DNA of 64,000 nucleotides from Cristatella mucedo (Eukaryota; Bryozoa; Phylactolaemata; Cristatellidae): NCBI GenBank assembly GCA_009760855.2, contig WPIO01000138.1, positions 62,001 to 126,000 of the forward strand, read 5' to 3'. Shown piece by piece: positions 42,507 to 55,716 of this stretch (position 1 is its first letter; each line of letters starts with the position of its first letter). The notes under the pieces were generated by a model. It saw only the letters and a program-made list of their open reading frames with translations, ran no database searches and was not told where the DNA came from. The position numbers and the translations under genes were made by a program.

Positions 42507-43648
42507 CGAAGGCTCGGCAGGGTAGGCTTGACCTGCCGCTTACCTAGCAGCGTTGCCTATCGCCTAATGCCCTTCGGTGCGCGCCTACTTGCAATAAGCT
42601 AGCCGCCAAGAAACGAGCGTTTCTGGCGCTGACCCGCTTACCGTTACTAAAGGGGTCGTGAGTCCGCGGCGTAAATTGAGAAGCGAGACACGCGAATTGC
42701 GGATTTTACTGAACTTTATTCGCCAGCGCACAAAGTCGCTGTGCGTCTAGTTCAGCTTTATCTCCACACTCCTCTCACGTTCTTAACTGCACCAACACTC
42801 TTGCGGAGGCAATACTCCTCCATGCTGAGCGCGACCCGTACCCTAAATCCTAACCGGAGAACTAGGAATCCGTTCCCATCTGTGCCGAGGGAATACCCCA
42901 AACACGATAACTTAAACACTCTTGCTGAGGGAATACTTCTCCACACTGAAGCGCGAACCGGAGCCTAAACCATCCCCGGAGAACTAGAACTCGGTCTCCA
43001 CGAGTGCGGCAGGAATACTCCACACCCGCCACCTGAAGCACCCTTGCGGAGGAAATACTTCTCCACACTGAAGCGTTAAGCGGAGCCTAAAACCTAACCG
43101 GTGAACTAGAACTTGGTTTCCACCAGTGCGACAGCAATACTCCACACACGCCCACTCAAGCACTCCTGTGGAGGAAATACTTATCCAAACTGAAGCGCGA
43201 ACCGAAGCGTAAACCCTAACCGGATAACTAGGGCTCCACAAACGCCAACTACGCCTAGCTCGCACCGGCAAATCCCCATGCCGAGACCACGTGCTAGTGC
43301 ACACACACGAAACACAAAAGAAACACACAATTCCAGCTCGGGCGCGATATGACTGTATTCGGTGGAGTCCACCGAATCCTCCTAGCACTGTCTCGTCCTG
43401 TTCCGTCAATCGCCGGCGAACAGCCCGCCTCCTCCTTCGCTTTCAGAGAAACGACTGCGACGGCGTCAAAGCCGGACCAAAGACAAAAGACCGTTAGACC
43501 AAGAGCGAGCGTCGCTCGTCTCTTCAATAACTATCTGAAACAATGGGGCAAGAGCGTAGTGGTATTGGGCCCGGACACCTTGGCCCATTACGGAAACGAT
43601 TTAATACCGTCCATACAGCCAAGGCCAGCAGGGCGCTACTACATGGCA
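42507..43648. mobile_element. 1.14-kb insertion with AACGT target duplication, unit 1
   Basis: AACGT at 42,502-42,506 and 43,649-43,653 flanks it, and the diverged copy at 13,038-13,042 has a single AACGT with no insertion. It begins CGAAGGCTCGGCAGGG and ends ACTACATGGCA, without terminal inverted repeats. It carries a small hairpin (cggcagg...cctgccg), a 121-bp minisatellite and a palindrome attcggtggagtccaccgaat. It could be a solo LTR with atypical ends or another non-autonomous element. No coding frame is convincing. Confidence 0.7.
42796..43240. repeat. 121-122-bp minisatellite, about 3.7 units
   Basis: The phrase cacYcttgcggagg.aatact recurs at 42,796, 42,917, 43,039 and 43,161, and each unit contains cctaa.cctaaccggagaacta. 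Copies diverge by roughly 15-25%. The same array occurs at 51,432 and 60,079. Minus-strand frames such as MWRSISSARVLQ are repeat by-products. Confidence 0.9.
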
Positions 43649-43948
43649 AACGTGTAAGGTAATCGGACATTCAAGCTAAGGCAATTCATTCAGCACACAC
43701 CGTCGATGTCAGTGCAGTCGGAAAATGGCTAAATGGGGTTTCTCTTACCGCAGCTATACCTTCAATAGCACAAAAATGTCACTCGTAGCTCGTCAAGCTT
43801 GGCAAGGATCAGCACAGCAAGCCTTGATTGGCGATCTGGCAGCAGGAGCCACTCCATGCAACGGACGGCAGCGACTCTCGACAAGACCTGCACTGCCGTG
43901 CAGACCACAATTTGCACAACACATCAAGAAATATGCACTAATCGTCTG

Positions 43949-45740
43949 AAGAGTAACCCTACGTTGGTGAACGAAACTGTATATAATGAATTACAATATT
44001 TCAGAAGAGCACGAACCTTTCACTCTAACCTATTACATGGCACTTTTATGTATTCATAGCATGTTGAATTCCAATGTCTGCATGTCCTGAGATCACGGCC
44101 TAGCCAATGCTTTAGGCCACAGAACTCGTTGCCACCTTTACAGAGCTCGATGTTATGGTCGTCAATATCCCCTTAAAGAGACGCTTCTCTGCCTGGAGAG
44201 ATGAAAAAGCGGAAGGATGCGGTTCGAATCCTTTGCATGAAAACCCAGGTACACAATCTCGTTAGCGACAAAGCCTTTGGACTCGAGGTGATGCTCCGTC
44301 CTAAGCCATAGTGGTTGGCCAAATTTCCACAGTGGCCACTTTCTCAGCTTTCTATTTGCCGGTGCAGGCCGTCGCTTAGCATCGAACATATTCTCGAGCT
44401 CATCTTCAACCTTGCCACTAACTTCGTCATCGCTCTGGGTTGCCTAAGATAACAAAACATCATCAGCTTCCTTCAACAGGTGATGCCATTAATATGAGTG
44501 TGAAGCAATGAAAAGAGCCTTTCTATTGTACGGTCGACAGCTACGAGTAGTTCTCGTAACCGTACCTCGGAACCCACCAATCCCGTTAGAAGGGCGGCAG
44601 CTACTGTGACTAACGGAGAGTTCATTGTTTACCTTTAAATTAAAGTAGGCGAACAGTTTACAAATAGCTGAGCTCAATTCACCTTCTCATAAAGCTGGTT
44701 CTGTGCGGACTCTAGTGACAAGGCAAAATACCATCGGAGAAAACTAATTCGGATGAACGGCTCACAAGGAAATTGTGCACATATTCAAGGTTAAAACGAA
44801 AATTCCTGAGACCTAAATCCTTGCAGGGCAGCTCAGCTTTGAGGTGCTGTGCAACATTTCAAAGCAAAAGGTGAAGCCCGATAAAATGAACGCTTATGCA
44901 GTAACTTTACAGCGTGTTTCAGGCTTTATAGCATGCCTGCTTGCCACCCAAGCTAGAAATTTCTTAGTAGCAACGTGCGAATGAAGGCTTAATTACAGAA
45001 TAGATCTGCTTCTTCGAGAAAACAACAACCCACGCACCTAGATGTATTCACTGCTATAGTCATCTGCATGCCCATTATTTGCTGCTGGTACGAACTTGTT
45101 TACATTCATCCACAAACTAGACGTTTAAACGATGACATAAGGTGTCTTTCCCACACAGTTGATGCTTGTAGGCAGTTTGGCTGGTGTGGACGCCAGCCAA
45201 GAGACGCATTATTTTCGAGCTGTCACCTTCTACGTACGAGCGACGGAGCCGACGTGGCATTCAGTGCATGCGTGCCAACGGTCTCCAAAGCATGCTACTT
45301 GCTAGCAGGCAGCCGGATGACCGATACCCTAATACCGATCGGTACAGCTGCGTAGTCATTTGACCAAGCAACAGAAAGTCTTGTCCCTTTTTTTGACATT
45401 AGAATGACTTTTTAGTCACTCGAAAGTCACTTGAATTTCCATTCACACAAGGCTAGGTCTCCATAGGTTGAGAGTTGCTATAGATAGCTAATTGACTAGT
45501 TAGAACGTTGGATAACGAAGGTCTGAATACTGGACGAGCATAGGAAAGAAATGACAGGAATGTTAGTTGAAGAACCCTTAAAAGTCGAATTTCTGCTGGA
45601 TTGGGTGCCAGAACTGATCTGCGACAAATGGTGTGAATTTCAAACTGTGACGCTCCACGCTCGAGAAAGAAAGGTCTTGGCTTGTCGTATGCATCAACGT
45701 TAAATGCCATGCTGCTAGGCAAGGCAGACTGCTAAGCTGT
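43949..45740. repeat. Left half of an old duplication inside the unit (gene A side)
   Basis: Collinear with 46,395-48,180 of the same unit at roughly 70% identity by eye. Shared blocks include gaacgaaact, gctctgggttgcct, aaattaaagtagg, caagctagaaa and ttagttagaacgttgg. It created the gene A / gene B pair before the 8.64-kb amplification. Confidence 0.75.
44112..44625 (-). pseudogene. Gene A, unit 1: secreted Lys-Arg-processed peptide precursor, frame broken
   Basis: Exon 1 coding part 44,566-44,625 starts MNSPLVTVAAALLTGLVGSE, a signal peptide, with donor GAG|GTACGG. The next exon starts at 44,443 after ATCTTAG and reads ATQSDDEVSGKVEDELENMF. At the position of gene B's second donor (44,380) the GT has become CT, so the frame runs on through the former intron: DAKRRPAPANRKL, KWPLWKFGQPLW, RTEHHLESKG. 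The last segment after TCTCCAG (44,192) encodes AEKRLFKGILTTITSSS and ends at TAA 44,112-44,114, but in this unit it is one base out of register with the read-through. A weak AAG|GTTGAA donor could still join in frame. The AATAAA of gene B is absent here. Possibly non-functional in this unit. Confidence 0.6.
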
Positions 45741-45810
45741 GATTTACTGAAGTCGCGGCTGAATGTTACAACCTAAGCAAACCTTTAGGATATGCAACCG
45801 GGCCCTATAT

Positions 45811-45955
45811 ATACATACATATATATTTATATTTTGTCTATATATATATATATATATATATAAATATATATGTATACATATATATACATATGTATATAAA
45901 TATATATATATATATATATATTTATTCATACATTATTATAGAGAGAGAGAATGAG
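45811..45955. repeat. TA microsatellite with GA tail, unit 1
   Basis: Interrupted TATA/TACATA tract ending in gagagagagaatgagagaga. Counterparts: 54,461-54,618 and 63,094-63,242. Confidence 0.95.
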
Positions 45956-46107
45956 AGAGAGCTTCAAGAAACCACTGCATCTCAGCAGCACATATCGCCA
46001 CGGAATGCCGGCATAGGACACTGTCAGCGGATGCATAATTACTAGGTGAACATGGTTATTTCGGCAACGTATATGTGCTTGTATGCTTACCCACCCACAC
46101 AAACCGA

Positions 46108-46345
<238 letters not shown>

Positions 46346-46460
46346 GTGGGTGTGAGTGTGCATACACTGAAAGGCAAGCGAGCACATGAAGAACCCAATT
46401 TAGGTGAACGAAACTTTATTCAATGAAATACAATATCAATGGAGAGCAGAAGCGTTTGCT

Positions 46461-47070
46461 CTAACGTCCTACAGGGCAATTTTCCTTACTAAGAGCACAT
46501 GTAACTGCTACCCCTGCAGCTGCTTCGATCGCGGCCTTGCCAACTTCCTTTGCCACAGATTTCGCTCCTGCCTTTGCTGCCTTCGAAAAAAGGGCTTTTG
46601 CTATCGCACCAAAGAACCGCTTCTCCGCCTCGACAGCTGCAAAAAGCGAATCACGTGCTTAGAATCCTGTAAATGCATGCCAGGGTGAACAACCTCGTTG
46701 GCATAACTACCGTTTGACTCGAAGTGATGCTTCGTCCCAAGCCAAAGCGGCTGATCGAATTTCCATATTTGTGACTTTTACAGCTTTGTGTTTGCTGGTG
46801 CCAGCCGAAACTTACCGTCGAACACACTCTCCAGCCCAGCTTCAACCTTGCGGCTAACTTCATCCTCGCTCTGGGTTGCCTATGATAACACAAATCGTGA
46901 GCGTAATTTCACTGGATGATTATGCCAATAACAAGAGCATGAAGCATGAAAAGGAGCCTTCTTTGGAACGGCCGACAGCTAGCAGTGGTTCTCGAAACCA
47001 TACCTCTGAAGCCACTAATCCCATTAGAATGACGAGTCCAACCGTGAGGAAGAGTGAGTTCATTTTTCAC
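46461..47070 (-). CDS. Gene B, unit 1: secreted cationic amphipathic peptide precursor, 3 exons
   Basis: Exon 1: 47,004-47,070, ATG at 47,063-47,061 after acceptor TTTACAG, donor GAG|GTATGG. Exon 2: 46,816-46,879, acceptor ATCATAG, donor GACG|GTAAGT. Exon 3: 46,461-46,636, acceptor TTTTTGCAG. Phases match and give 99 codons with stop TAG 46,461-46,463. Residues 1-20 (MNSLFLTVGLVILMGLVASE) are a signal peptide. Residues 21-46 are acidic. Lys47-Arg48 is a dibasic cleavage site, followed by FFGAIAKALFSKAAKAG and an Ala/Lys-rich helix, two Cys (88 and 95), and a Gly-Arg end that could allow C-terminal amidation. Net charge of the last 51 residues is about +4 to +5. AATAAA lies at 46,420-46,415. 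This fits an antimicrobial or cytolytic peptide precursor; the family is not one I recognise. Confidence 0.8.
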
Positions 47071-48059
47071 CTGTAAATTAAAGTAGGTGAACTGGATCCA
47101 AAACGCTGAGCCCTATTCACCTTCTCATAGAGCTGGTTCTCTGTTGACTTTAACGACAAGGCAAAACACCATCAGAGATGACCTCTTCCGATCACTGGGT
47201 CGCAAGAAAACTGTGCACCAATTCGCGATTGATATAAATCTTCTGGGCGACGTGAAACCTTGCGGGGCAGCTCGGCTTGGAGGTACTGAGCAACGTTTTC
47301 AAGCTGAAGGTGACGCCCGATCAACAGAATGCTACGGTAGTAACATTACATGTCGATTGAGGCTTTCTGGAATGCAGGCTTGCGACCCAAGCTAGAAAAT
47401 TCTTAGTCGCAATTTACGAATGAAGGCCTTATTACAACATGATCTCGATCGTAACTGAAACGAATAACGACATACCTGGTTATATTCTCTGCGATAGTCG
47501 TCTCCCTGCTATAAGCCAACTGTAGGTGCGACTGGGTTTATATTCACTCACAAACCTGACGTTTCACCAATGAGATTTGGCGTAGTATCCACTCTATTGA
47601 TGAGTGTAGACATTTATCGGGGTCAGGAGGCGAGCGAAAAGATGTCTTGAACCCCTAGAAGTCAAATTCCACGTACGAGTGACATAGCTGATGTGACATT
47701 CAGCACCGGCATGCTAACGGGCTTCAAAGCAAGCGAATCGCCAGCATGATGGCTAGCATGTGACTACCTGGATATTTATAGGTACTGCTGGGTATTCCTT
47801 CGACCAAGCATCAGGAAGTCATGTCACGTTTAGGACATACGACATACTTTTACTTAGTTAAAGTACCTTAAAAGTGCATTCACGAAAGGCAGAGTCTCTT
47901 AAGGTGAATATTTGCATGGACTAAGGAATTAATTTAGTTAGAACGTTGGCTTCCGAAGCTTGGCATACTGGAGCAGATTTTATATTTAGGCAAGTGAAAA
48001 ATCACAGAATAGACCGAAGGTGAGTGAAGTAACAGATTACTGTCGATACTCTGAGGGAT

Positions 48060-48745
48060 GTTGGGCTAGTCCTGATCGGCGAGAAGTGCTGTGAGGTGGC
48101 AACTGTGACGAACCAAGCTTGCTAAAGACAAGTTTTGGAAACTTGTATGCACGTGATTAGGTGCGATGCTGCTAGACCCGGCAGACTAGCAAGCTCTAAG
48201 TTACTGAAGTTAGGATACAGCGGTATAACCTGGACACATGTTTTCCGTTTCATAACCCAGTCTTAGAAAGCCCAGATTTTAGCCAGGTTTGGCAGCTGAA
48301 AGTAGGCAGCTTTTGCAGTGGAGCTGACACGCTCAGCGAGGAACAGAACACCGAGATTGTATGTATATGAAAGAATAAGCAGGACGAGCAAAATTTGAGT
48401 GATAATTTTTCCAGTCGCAGAGTTGCACTCGATTATCCCACAACTAGAAACTCAGATTCATGCTCGTTATTTTGGATAAGGCTTGTGGCGAACCATGTGC
48501 GGATTTCAGCACAACATGCAGCATGGGTATGAAGATAGATTGACATGCTGAAGTGCTAGTTGGGATCAAAGCAAAAAGCGAACCACGTGTCAGTTGCATA
48601 GAATGGAAGGCCCAGATTACGCTAAGCTTTACTTTTGGCAAGACGAAGAGAGTACAAGCTGCTACAGGTAGCAAGCTAAGCAAAGAGCCTGATAGTAAGT
48701 AACATGCTAGGTAGATGTTAATCGGTAGACTCATGTCCGATCTCA
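48060..48745 (-). mobile_element. Old L2-type LINE fragment, unit 1
   Basis: Resembles the reverse transcriptase part of the L2 copies (blocks gatcggcgagaagtg, ggcaactgtgacga, gctgaaagtaggcagcttttgcagtggagctgacac, gaccatgtgcgga-type sequence) but is strongly diverged. The 100-codon minus frame at 48,444-48,746 is what is left of it. Confidence 0.65.
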
Positions 48746-49569
48746 ATAATAACTTGACATTTCCTACTTAAAAAAGATTTTCTCACTCCCGTCGTAGAAA
48801 GTGTCATCTTTGAATAAGTACCATGACATATTGTATCAATAGTTCAACGTCAATGTATAGGCTACAGTTTCTTCCTTACAGGGAGACTTTTTCGATTGTT
48901 TAAACTGATCTTTTAACTCATTCTCAGATCGTGTGTTATTATTTCTACTAACTGGGCTTGTAGCTTGGCCATAGGATCACAGATGAACAAATTGGTGCTG
49001 TGCCACATGTCCTTGAAGTCATTGCAGAAGGAGTATGCTCACATTAATAGTCTTGGATGACTGATGCATAAGTATATAATGCTGGAAGAGACCATCGTCA
49101 GGGGGGCAGCATCCTCTTAGGTATCTCGTCTCCTTATTCCAAGCGGCTACTGGATGTCTATGAACTTGCGTGCAAGTCAAGTTTCGTTCAACTACATTCC
49201 TGCACGTGATGATAACATCCCCACTGCGATGGGAGCAAGCATCTTTAAGTTGACTGATGAAAGCACCACCTGACTATATAAAGGCAAAGTGATTTAATTC
49301 GGATATTGGAAAAACCTTACGACCCATATCGGCTATGCCAGAATTTCTCCTGTTCAAACTAGGTTTCTCGAAAATAAATATTTTGATTACAGATGTCGTG
49401 CAATCGCTTACCAAGCATTGTCTCTAAGCGAATCGGCTATGTTAGTCGGTATCTACATATGGTAGTTTCAGAGAAGTAACTTAAAAGCGAATTGCACACG
49501 AATCATTGCAAGTGTTCTACAATCAGTGAATCGTGTTTGCAGGTTGCCTTAATCATTCCGAATAGTTAC
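48746..49569. other. Unit 1 right end, nothing recognised
   Basis: No coding frame or repeat family recognised in the last 0.8 kb before the junction with unit 2. The same applies to 57,392-58,215. Confidence 0.45.
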
Positions 49570-51142
49570 CAGCATTCCAGTGGGGTGGTTGTCATCGCCG
49601 GGATGGATTCCCTGATATTGTCTATCTTGAGCACAAAGAATCGAGAGAAGCGATCGGCTAGATCATCACAACGATCATCAGGTAAGGAGCTAATCTGGGA
49701 ACGGTTGAGGATATGGTTCATAATCGACATCAGCATTTTTGGATTGTGCATCTGTGATTCAACAATGTTTATACAGAAGCTAGACTTGATCGTTTTCTTC
49801 AATTGACTATGGCCGATTGCCGTATTGGATTTCGGTGGCTGGGTGAGAAATATTACCCTGCACACCAACTGGCTTGGTATACAATAATAACGGTAGAAAC
49901 ACCTGATAGTAGAGATAACTTGTAGTGTTGTTGTACTTTTAAACGTGCCTAATTCCCTTTGTGTTGCACTTCCAGACTTTATTTGTCTATTAGAACTTGT
50001 AGGTAGCCTTGGTGGGCTATCACACAGGAAATGAGCCGAGCCGACTGTCCTTAGCCACAACAGGCAGACTACATCAATACGCCAGTGCACTTCTAGCAGG
50101 TACGGCTAAAGGAGGTCGTCTTACTGATATTTCCGAGGCTTATCTACGGTCTAAACATCTAGAGGTGATTGGCAACAATGAGATCGCTCGGACGCTGGCA
50201 TTAGGCAAGAAACGTTTACGGAATAACATTTGAAAAACACCTGTGATGGAGGAGATGAAGGACCAGCCTGTGTCCGGGTGCACTCGCGATTATACTAGGA
50301 GGTGTGATCGGCTCCTACAAACGGAGTGCAAGGAGCCAGCTTTTTCCCTACATGTATCTATGTCAAATCACTCGAGATTACCGTCGGCGAGATACTTAAT
50401 GAGAGGACGGTAATGCGATGGCTCTAGAAACAGGTGCTTGTGGCAAAGGTGGCAAAGAAAGCATAGCTACTGCCGAAAGCCCATACAGAGCAGCTTCGCT
50501 TTTGTACATGGCAGAATAGTCACCGGACTTTCAACGATTTGAAATTTTAAAAGAAGCAAGTACGTGTCCTTAATGTTGTCCTCAAAAATGTCCTCAAAAA
50601 ATGTAACTACAACGCATTCTTGCATTGCACCATGAAATTATGCCAAGTTCAAGCAGTGATTCAAGCTGTAATTTAAGCTGTGTGCAAGAAACTGCAACTC
50701 TTGTATTCGCGGTAAATTCGAGAAAATTAACCAACCACTCCCAGTGCATCCGTCAAGATTTTAAGATGTGGATCTCTAATGTCCCTCTTTTGCTACTAAT
50801 CATGTGACTTTCAGCGACATGCTTTCCTTGAGACAAGAAATGAGCCATATGACAGTGATTACGGTTACTCACGACAGTTCCTAGTGCTTCAGTGGTTGGT
50901 GACTGAGATCACGAACTTCTAGATCCTCATTTCGGCATTCTAAGCAGTTTGTGACCTGGTCTCTACTTCGGTTCGGTGAAGTCTTTGTCAGCCCTCTGAG
51001 TAGCTGCTTGCCACTGAGCACTTCATATTTCAATAATTCAACCTAGTAATTAAACTATAGAACGCTATTACCTGCTAACTCGATAATGGAAAGCCTTGGC
51101 AATTAATGTCTCCATGAGAGCATAATCCAAATATTGTAACGT

Positions 51143-52288
51143 CGAAGGCTCGGCAGGGTAGGCTTGACCTGCCGCTTACCTAGCAGCGTTGCCTATCGCC
51201 TAATGCCCTTCGGTGCGCGCCTACTTGCAATAAGCTAGCCGCCAAGAAACGAGCGTTTCTGGCGCTGACCCGCTTACCGTTACTAAAGGGGTCGTGAGTC
51301 CGCGGCGTAAATTGAGAAGCGAGACACGCGAATTGCGGATTTTACTGAACTTTATTCGCCAGCGCACAAAGTCGCTGTGCGTCTAGTTCAGCTTTATCTC
51401 CACACTCCTCTCACGTTCTTAACTGCACCAACACTCTTGCGGAGGCAATACTCCTCCATGCTGAGCGCGACCCGTACCCTAAATCCTAACCGGAGAACTA
51501 GGAATCCGTTCCCATCTGTGCCGAGGGAATACCCCAAACACGATAACTTAAACACTCTTGCTGAGGGAATACTTCTCCACACTGAAGCGCGAACCGGAGC
51601 CTAAACCATCCCCGGAGAACTAGAACTCGGTCTCCACGAGTGCGGCAGGAATACTCCACACCCGCCACCTGAAGCACCCTTGCGGAGGAAATACTTCTCC
51701 ACACTGAAGCGTTAAGCGGAGCCTAAAACCTAACCGGTGAACTAGAACTTGGTTTCCACCAGTGCGACAGCAATACTCCACACACGCCCACTCAAGCACT
51801 CCTGTGGAGGAAATACTTATCCAAACTGAAGCGCGAACCGAAGCGTAAACCCTAACCGGATAACTAGGGCTCCACAAACGCCAACTACGCCTAGCTCGCA
51901 CCGGCAAATCCCCATGCCGAGACCACGTGCTAGTGCACACACACGAAACACAAAAGAAACACACAATTCCAGCTCGGGCGCGATATGACTGTATTCGGTG
52001 GAGTCCACCGAATCCTCCTAGCACTGTCTCGTCCTGTTCCGTCAATCGCCGGCGAACAGCCCGCCTCCTCCTTCGCTTTCAGAGAAACGACTGCGACGGC
52101 GTCAAAGCCGGACCAAAGACAAAAGACCGTTAGACCAAGAGCGAGCGAGCGTCGCTCGTCTCTTCAATAACTATCTGAAACAATGGGGCAAGAGCGTAGT
52201 GGTATTGGGCCCGGACACCTTGGCCCATTACGGAAACGATTTAATACCGTCCATACAGCCAAGGCCAGCAGGGCGCTACTACATGGCA
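51143..52288. mobile_element. Same 1.14-kb insertion, unit 2
   Basis: Carried along by tandem duplication of the unit; same AACGT flanks. It has an extra cgag near 52,141. Confidence 0.7.
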
Positions 52289-52752
52289 AACGTGTAAGGT
52301 AATCGGACATTCAAGCTAAGGCAATTCATTCAGCACACCGTCGATGTCAGTGCAGTCGGAAAATGGCTAAATGGGGTTTCTCTTACCGCAGCTATACCTT
52401 CAATAGCACAAAAAATGTCACTCGTAGCTCGTCAAGCTTGGCAAGGATCAGCACAGCAAGCCTTGATTGGCGATCTCTCGCAGCAGGAGCCACTCCATGC
52501 AACGGACGGCAGCGACTCTCGACAAGACCTGCACTGCCGTGCAGACCACAATTTGCACAACACATCAAGAAATATGCACTAATCGTCTGAAGAGTAACCC
52601 TACGTTGGTGAACGAAACTGTATATAATGAATTACAATATTTCAGAAGAGCACGAACCTTTCACTCTAACCTATTACATGGCACTTTTATGTATTCATAG
52701 CATGTTGAATTCCAATGTCTGCATGTCCTGAGATCACGGCCTAGCCAATGCT

Positions 52753-53267
52753 TTAGGCCACAGAACTCGTTGCCACCTTTACAGAGCTCGATGTTATGGT
52801 CGTCAATATCCCCTTAAAGAGACGCTTCTCTGCCTGGAGAGATGAAAAAGCGGAAGGATGCGTTCGAATCCTTTGCATGAAAACCCAGGTACACAGTCTC
52901 GTTAGCGACAAAGCCTTTGGACTCGAGGTGATGCTCCGTCCTAAGCCATAGTGGTTGGCCAAATTTCCACAGTGGCCACTTTCTCAGCTTTCTATTTGCC
53001 GGTGCAGGCCGTCGCTTAGCATCGAACATATTCTCTCGAGCTCATCTTCAACCTTGCCACTAACTTCGTCATCGCTCTGTGTTGCCTAAGATAACAAAAC
53101 ATCATCAGCTTCCTTCAACAGGTGATGCCATTAATATGAGTGTGAAGCAATGAAAAGAGCCTTTCTATTGTACGGTCGACAGCTACGAGTAGTTCTCGTA
53201 ACCGTACCTCGGAACCCACCAATCCCGTTAGAAGGGCGGCAGCTACTGTGACTAACGGAGAGTTCAT
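52753..53267 (-). pseudogene. Gene A, unit 2
   Basis: Exon 1 53,208-53,267; exon 2 starts at 53,085. One G fewer than unit 1 in the former intron (gatgcgttc at 52,859) puts the read-through into another wrong frame, ending after NASFRFFISPGREASL. The C-terminal Lys-Arg peptide segment (52,753-52,833) is unchanged. Whether the indel is real or an assembly error decides if the precursor is intact. Confidence 0.6.
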
Positions 53268-54764
53268 TGTTTACCTTTAAATTAAAGTAGGCGAACAGTT
53301 TACAAATAGCTGAGCTCAATTCACCTTCTCATAAAGCTGGTTCTGTGCGGACTCTAGTGACAAGGCAAAATACCATCGGAGAAAACTAATTCGGATGAAC
53401 GGCTCACAAGGAAATTGTGCACATATTCAAGGTTAAAACGAAAATTCCTGAGACCTAAATCCTTGCAGGGCAGCTCAGCTTTTGAGGTGCTGTGCAACAT
53501 TTCAAAGCAAAAGGTGAAGCCCGATAAAATGAACGCTTATGCAGTAACTTTACAGCGTGTTTCAGGCTTTAATATATAGCATGCCTGCTTGCCACCCAAG
53601 CTAGAAATTTCTTAGTAGCAACGTGCGAATGAAGGCTTAATTACAGAATAGATCTGCTTCTTCGAGAGAAAACAACAACCCACGCACCTAGATGTATTCA
53701 CTGCTATAGTCATCTGCATGCCCATTATTTGCTGCTGGTACGAACTTGTTTACATTCATCCACAAACTAGACGTTTTAAACGATGACATAAGGTGTCTTC
53801 TTTCCCCCACACAGTTGATGCTTGTAGGCAGTTTGGCTGGTGTGGACGCCAGCCAAGAGACGCATTATTTTCGAGCTGTCACCTTCTACGAACGAGCGAC
53901 GGAGCCGACGTGGCATTCAGTGCATGCGTGCCAACGGTCTCCAAAGCATGCTACTTGCTAGCAGGCAGCCGGATGACCGATACCCTAATACCGATCGGTA
54001 CAGCTGCGTAGTCATTTGACCAAGCAACAGAAAGTCTTGTCCCTTTTTTTGACATTAGAATGACTTTTTAGTCACTCGAAAGTCACTTGAATTTCCATTC
54101 ACACAAGGCTAGGTCTCCATAGGTTGAGAGTTGCTATAGATAGCTAATTGACTAGTTAGAACGTTGGATAACGAAGGTCTGAATACTGGACGAGCATAGA
54201 AAAAGAAATGACAGGAATGTTAGTTGAAGAACCCTTAAAAGTCGAATTTCTGCTGGATTGGGTGCCAGAACTGATCTGCGACAAATGGTGTGAATTTCAA
54301 ACTGTGACGCTCCACGCTCGAGAAAGAAAGGTCTTGGCTTGTCGTATGCATCAACGTTAAATGCCATGCTGCTAGGCAAGGCAGACTGCTAAGCTGTGAT
54401 TTACTGAAGTCGCGGCTGAATGTTACAACCTAAGCAAACCTTTAGGATATGCAACCGGGCCCTATATATACATACATATATATTTATATTTTTGTATATA
54501 TATATATATATATATATAAATATATATGTATACATATATATACATATGTATATAATAAATATATATATATATATATTATTTTCATACATTATATATAGAG
54601 AGAGAGAATGAGAGAGAGCTTCAAGAAACCACTGCATCTCAGCAGCACATATCGCCACGGAATGCCGGCATAGGACACTGTCAGCGGATGCATAATTACT
54701 AGGTGAACATGGTTATTTCGGCAACGTATATGTGCTTGTATGCTTACCCCCCCACACAAACCGA

Positions 54765-54990
<226 letters not shown>

Positions 54991-55106
54991 TGTGGGTGTG
55001 AGTGTGCATACATTGAAAGGCAAGCGAGCACATGAAGAACCCAATTTAGGCGAACGAAACTTTATTCAATGAAATACAATATTAATGGAGAGCAGAAGCG
55101 TTTGCT

Positions 55107-55716
55107 CTAACGTCCTACAGGGCAATTTTCCTTACTAAGAGCACATGTAACTGCTACCCCTGCAGCTGCTCCGACCGCGGCCTTGCCAACTTCCTTTGCC
55201 ACAGATTTCGCTCCTGCCTTTGCTGCCTTCGAAAAAAGGGCTTTTGCTATCGCACCAAAGAACCGCTTCTCCGCCTCGACAGCTGCAAAAAGCGAATCAC
55301 GTGCTTAGAATCCTGTAAATGCATGCCAGGGTGAACAACCTCGTTGGCATATCTACCGTTTGACTCGAAGTGATGCTTCGTCCTAAGCCAAAGCGGCTGA
55401 TCGAATTTCCATATTTGTGACTTTTACAGCTTTGTGTTTGCTGGTGCCAGCCGAAACTTACCGTCGAACACACTCTCCAGCCCAGCTTCAACCTTGCGGC
55501 TAACTTCATCCTCGCTCTGGGTTGCCTATGATAACACAAATCGTGAGCGTAATTTCACTGGATGATTATGCCAATAACAAGAGCATGAAGCATGAAAAGG
55601 AGCCTTCTTTGGAACGGCCGACAGCTAGCAGTGGTTCTCGAAACCATACCTCTGAAGCCACTAATCCCATTAGAATGACGAGTCCAACCGTGAGGAAGAG
55701 TGAGTTCATTTTTCAC
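55107..55716 (-). CDS. Gene B, unit 2: secreted cationic peptide precursor
   Basis: Exons 55,650-55,716 (ATG at 55,709), 55,462-55,525 and 55,107-55,282, with all splice sites as in unit 1. Two codons differ in exon 3: the bases gctccgaccgcgg replace gcttcgatcgcgg, changing Ile-Glu to Val-Gly in the Ala-rich helix and raising its net charge by one. The frame is intact, so at least two functional-looking copies exist. AATAAA at about 55,066-55,061. Confidence 0.8.

Larger units (their letters stand above)
38250..43740. repeat. Right copy of the diverged collinear repeat
   Basis: Same order of blocks as 10,430-13,130 but interrupted by an L2 element (39,070-41,175) after gatgctgcctagcaa and by a 1.14-kb insertion at 42,507-43,648. 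The right part has been carried into the 8.64-kb tandem array. Confidence 0.8.

Noticed and set aside
43205-43222. Telomere-like aaaccctaacc
   Set aside because: Single occurrence of about two CCCTAA words inside the minisatellite, not an interstitial telomere array.
42741-43527. Several 60-141-codon frames, repeated in three units
   Set aside because: They lie in the 121-bp minisatellite and its flank; identical copies follow from tandem duplication and the frames do not survive between minisatellite units.
43725-43949. 74-codon plus-strand frame MAKWGFSYRSYTF... in each unit
   Set aside because: Frame changes between units because of small indels (ctggcag, ctctcgcag, ctcgcag), and no domain is seen.
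48444-48746. 100-codon minus frame with hydrophobic N-terminus resembling a signal peptide
   Set aside because: Lies within a diverged L2 reverse transcriptase fragment; the resemblance is fortuitous.
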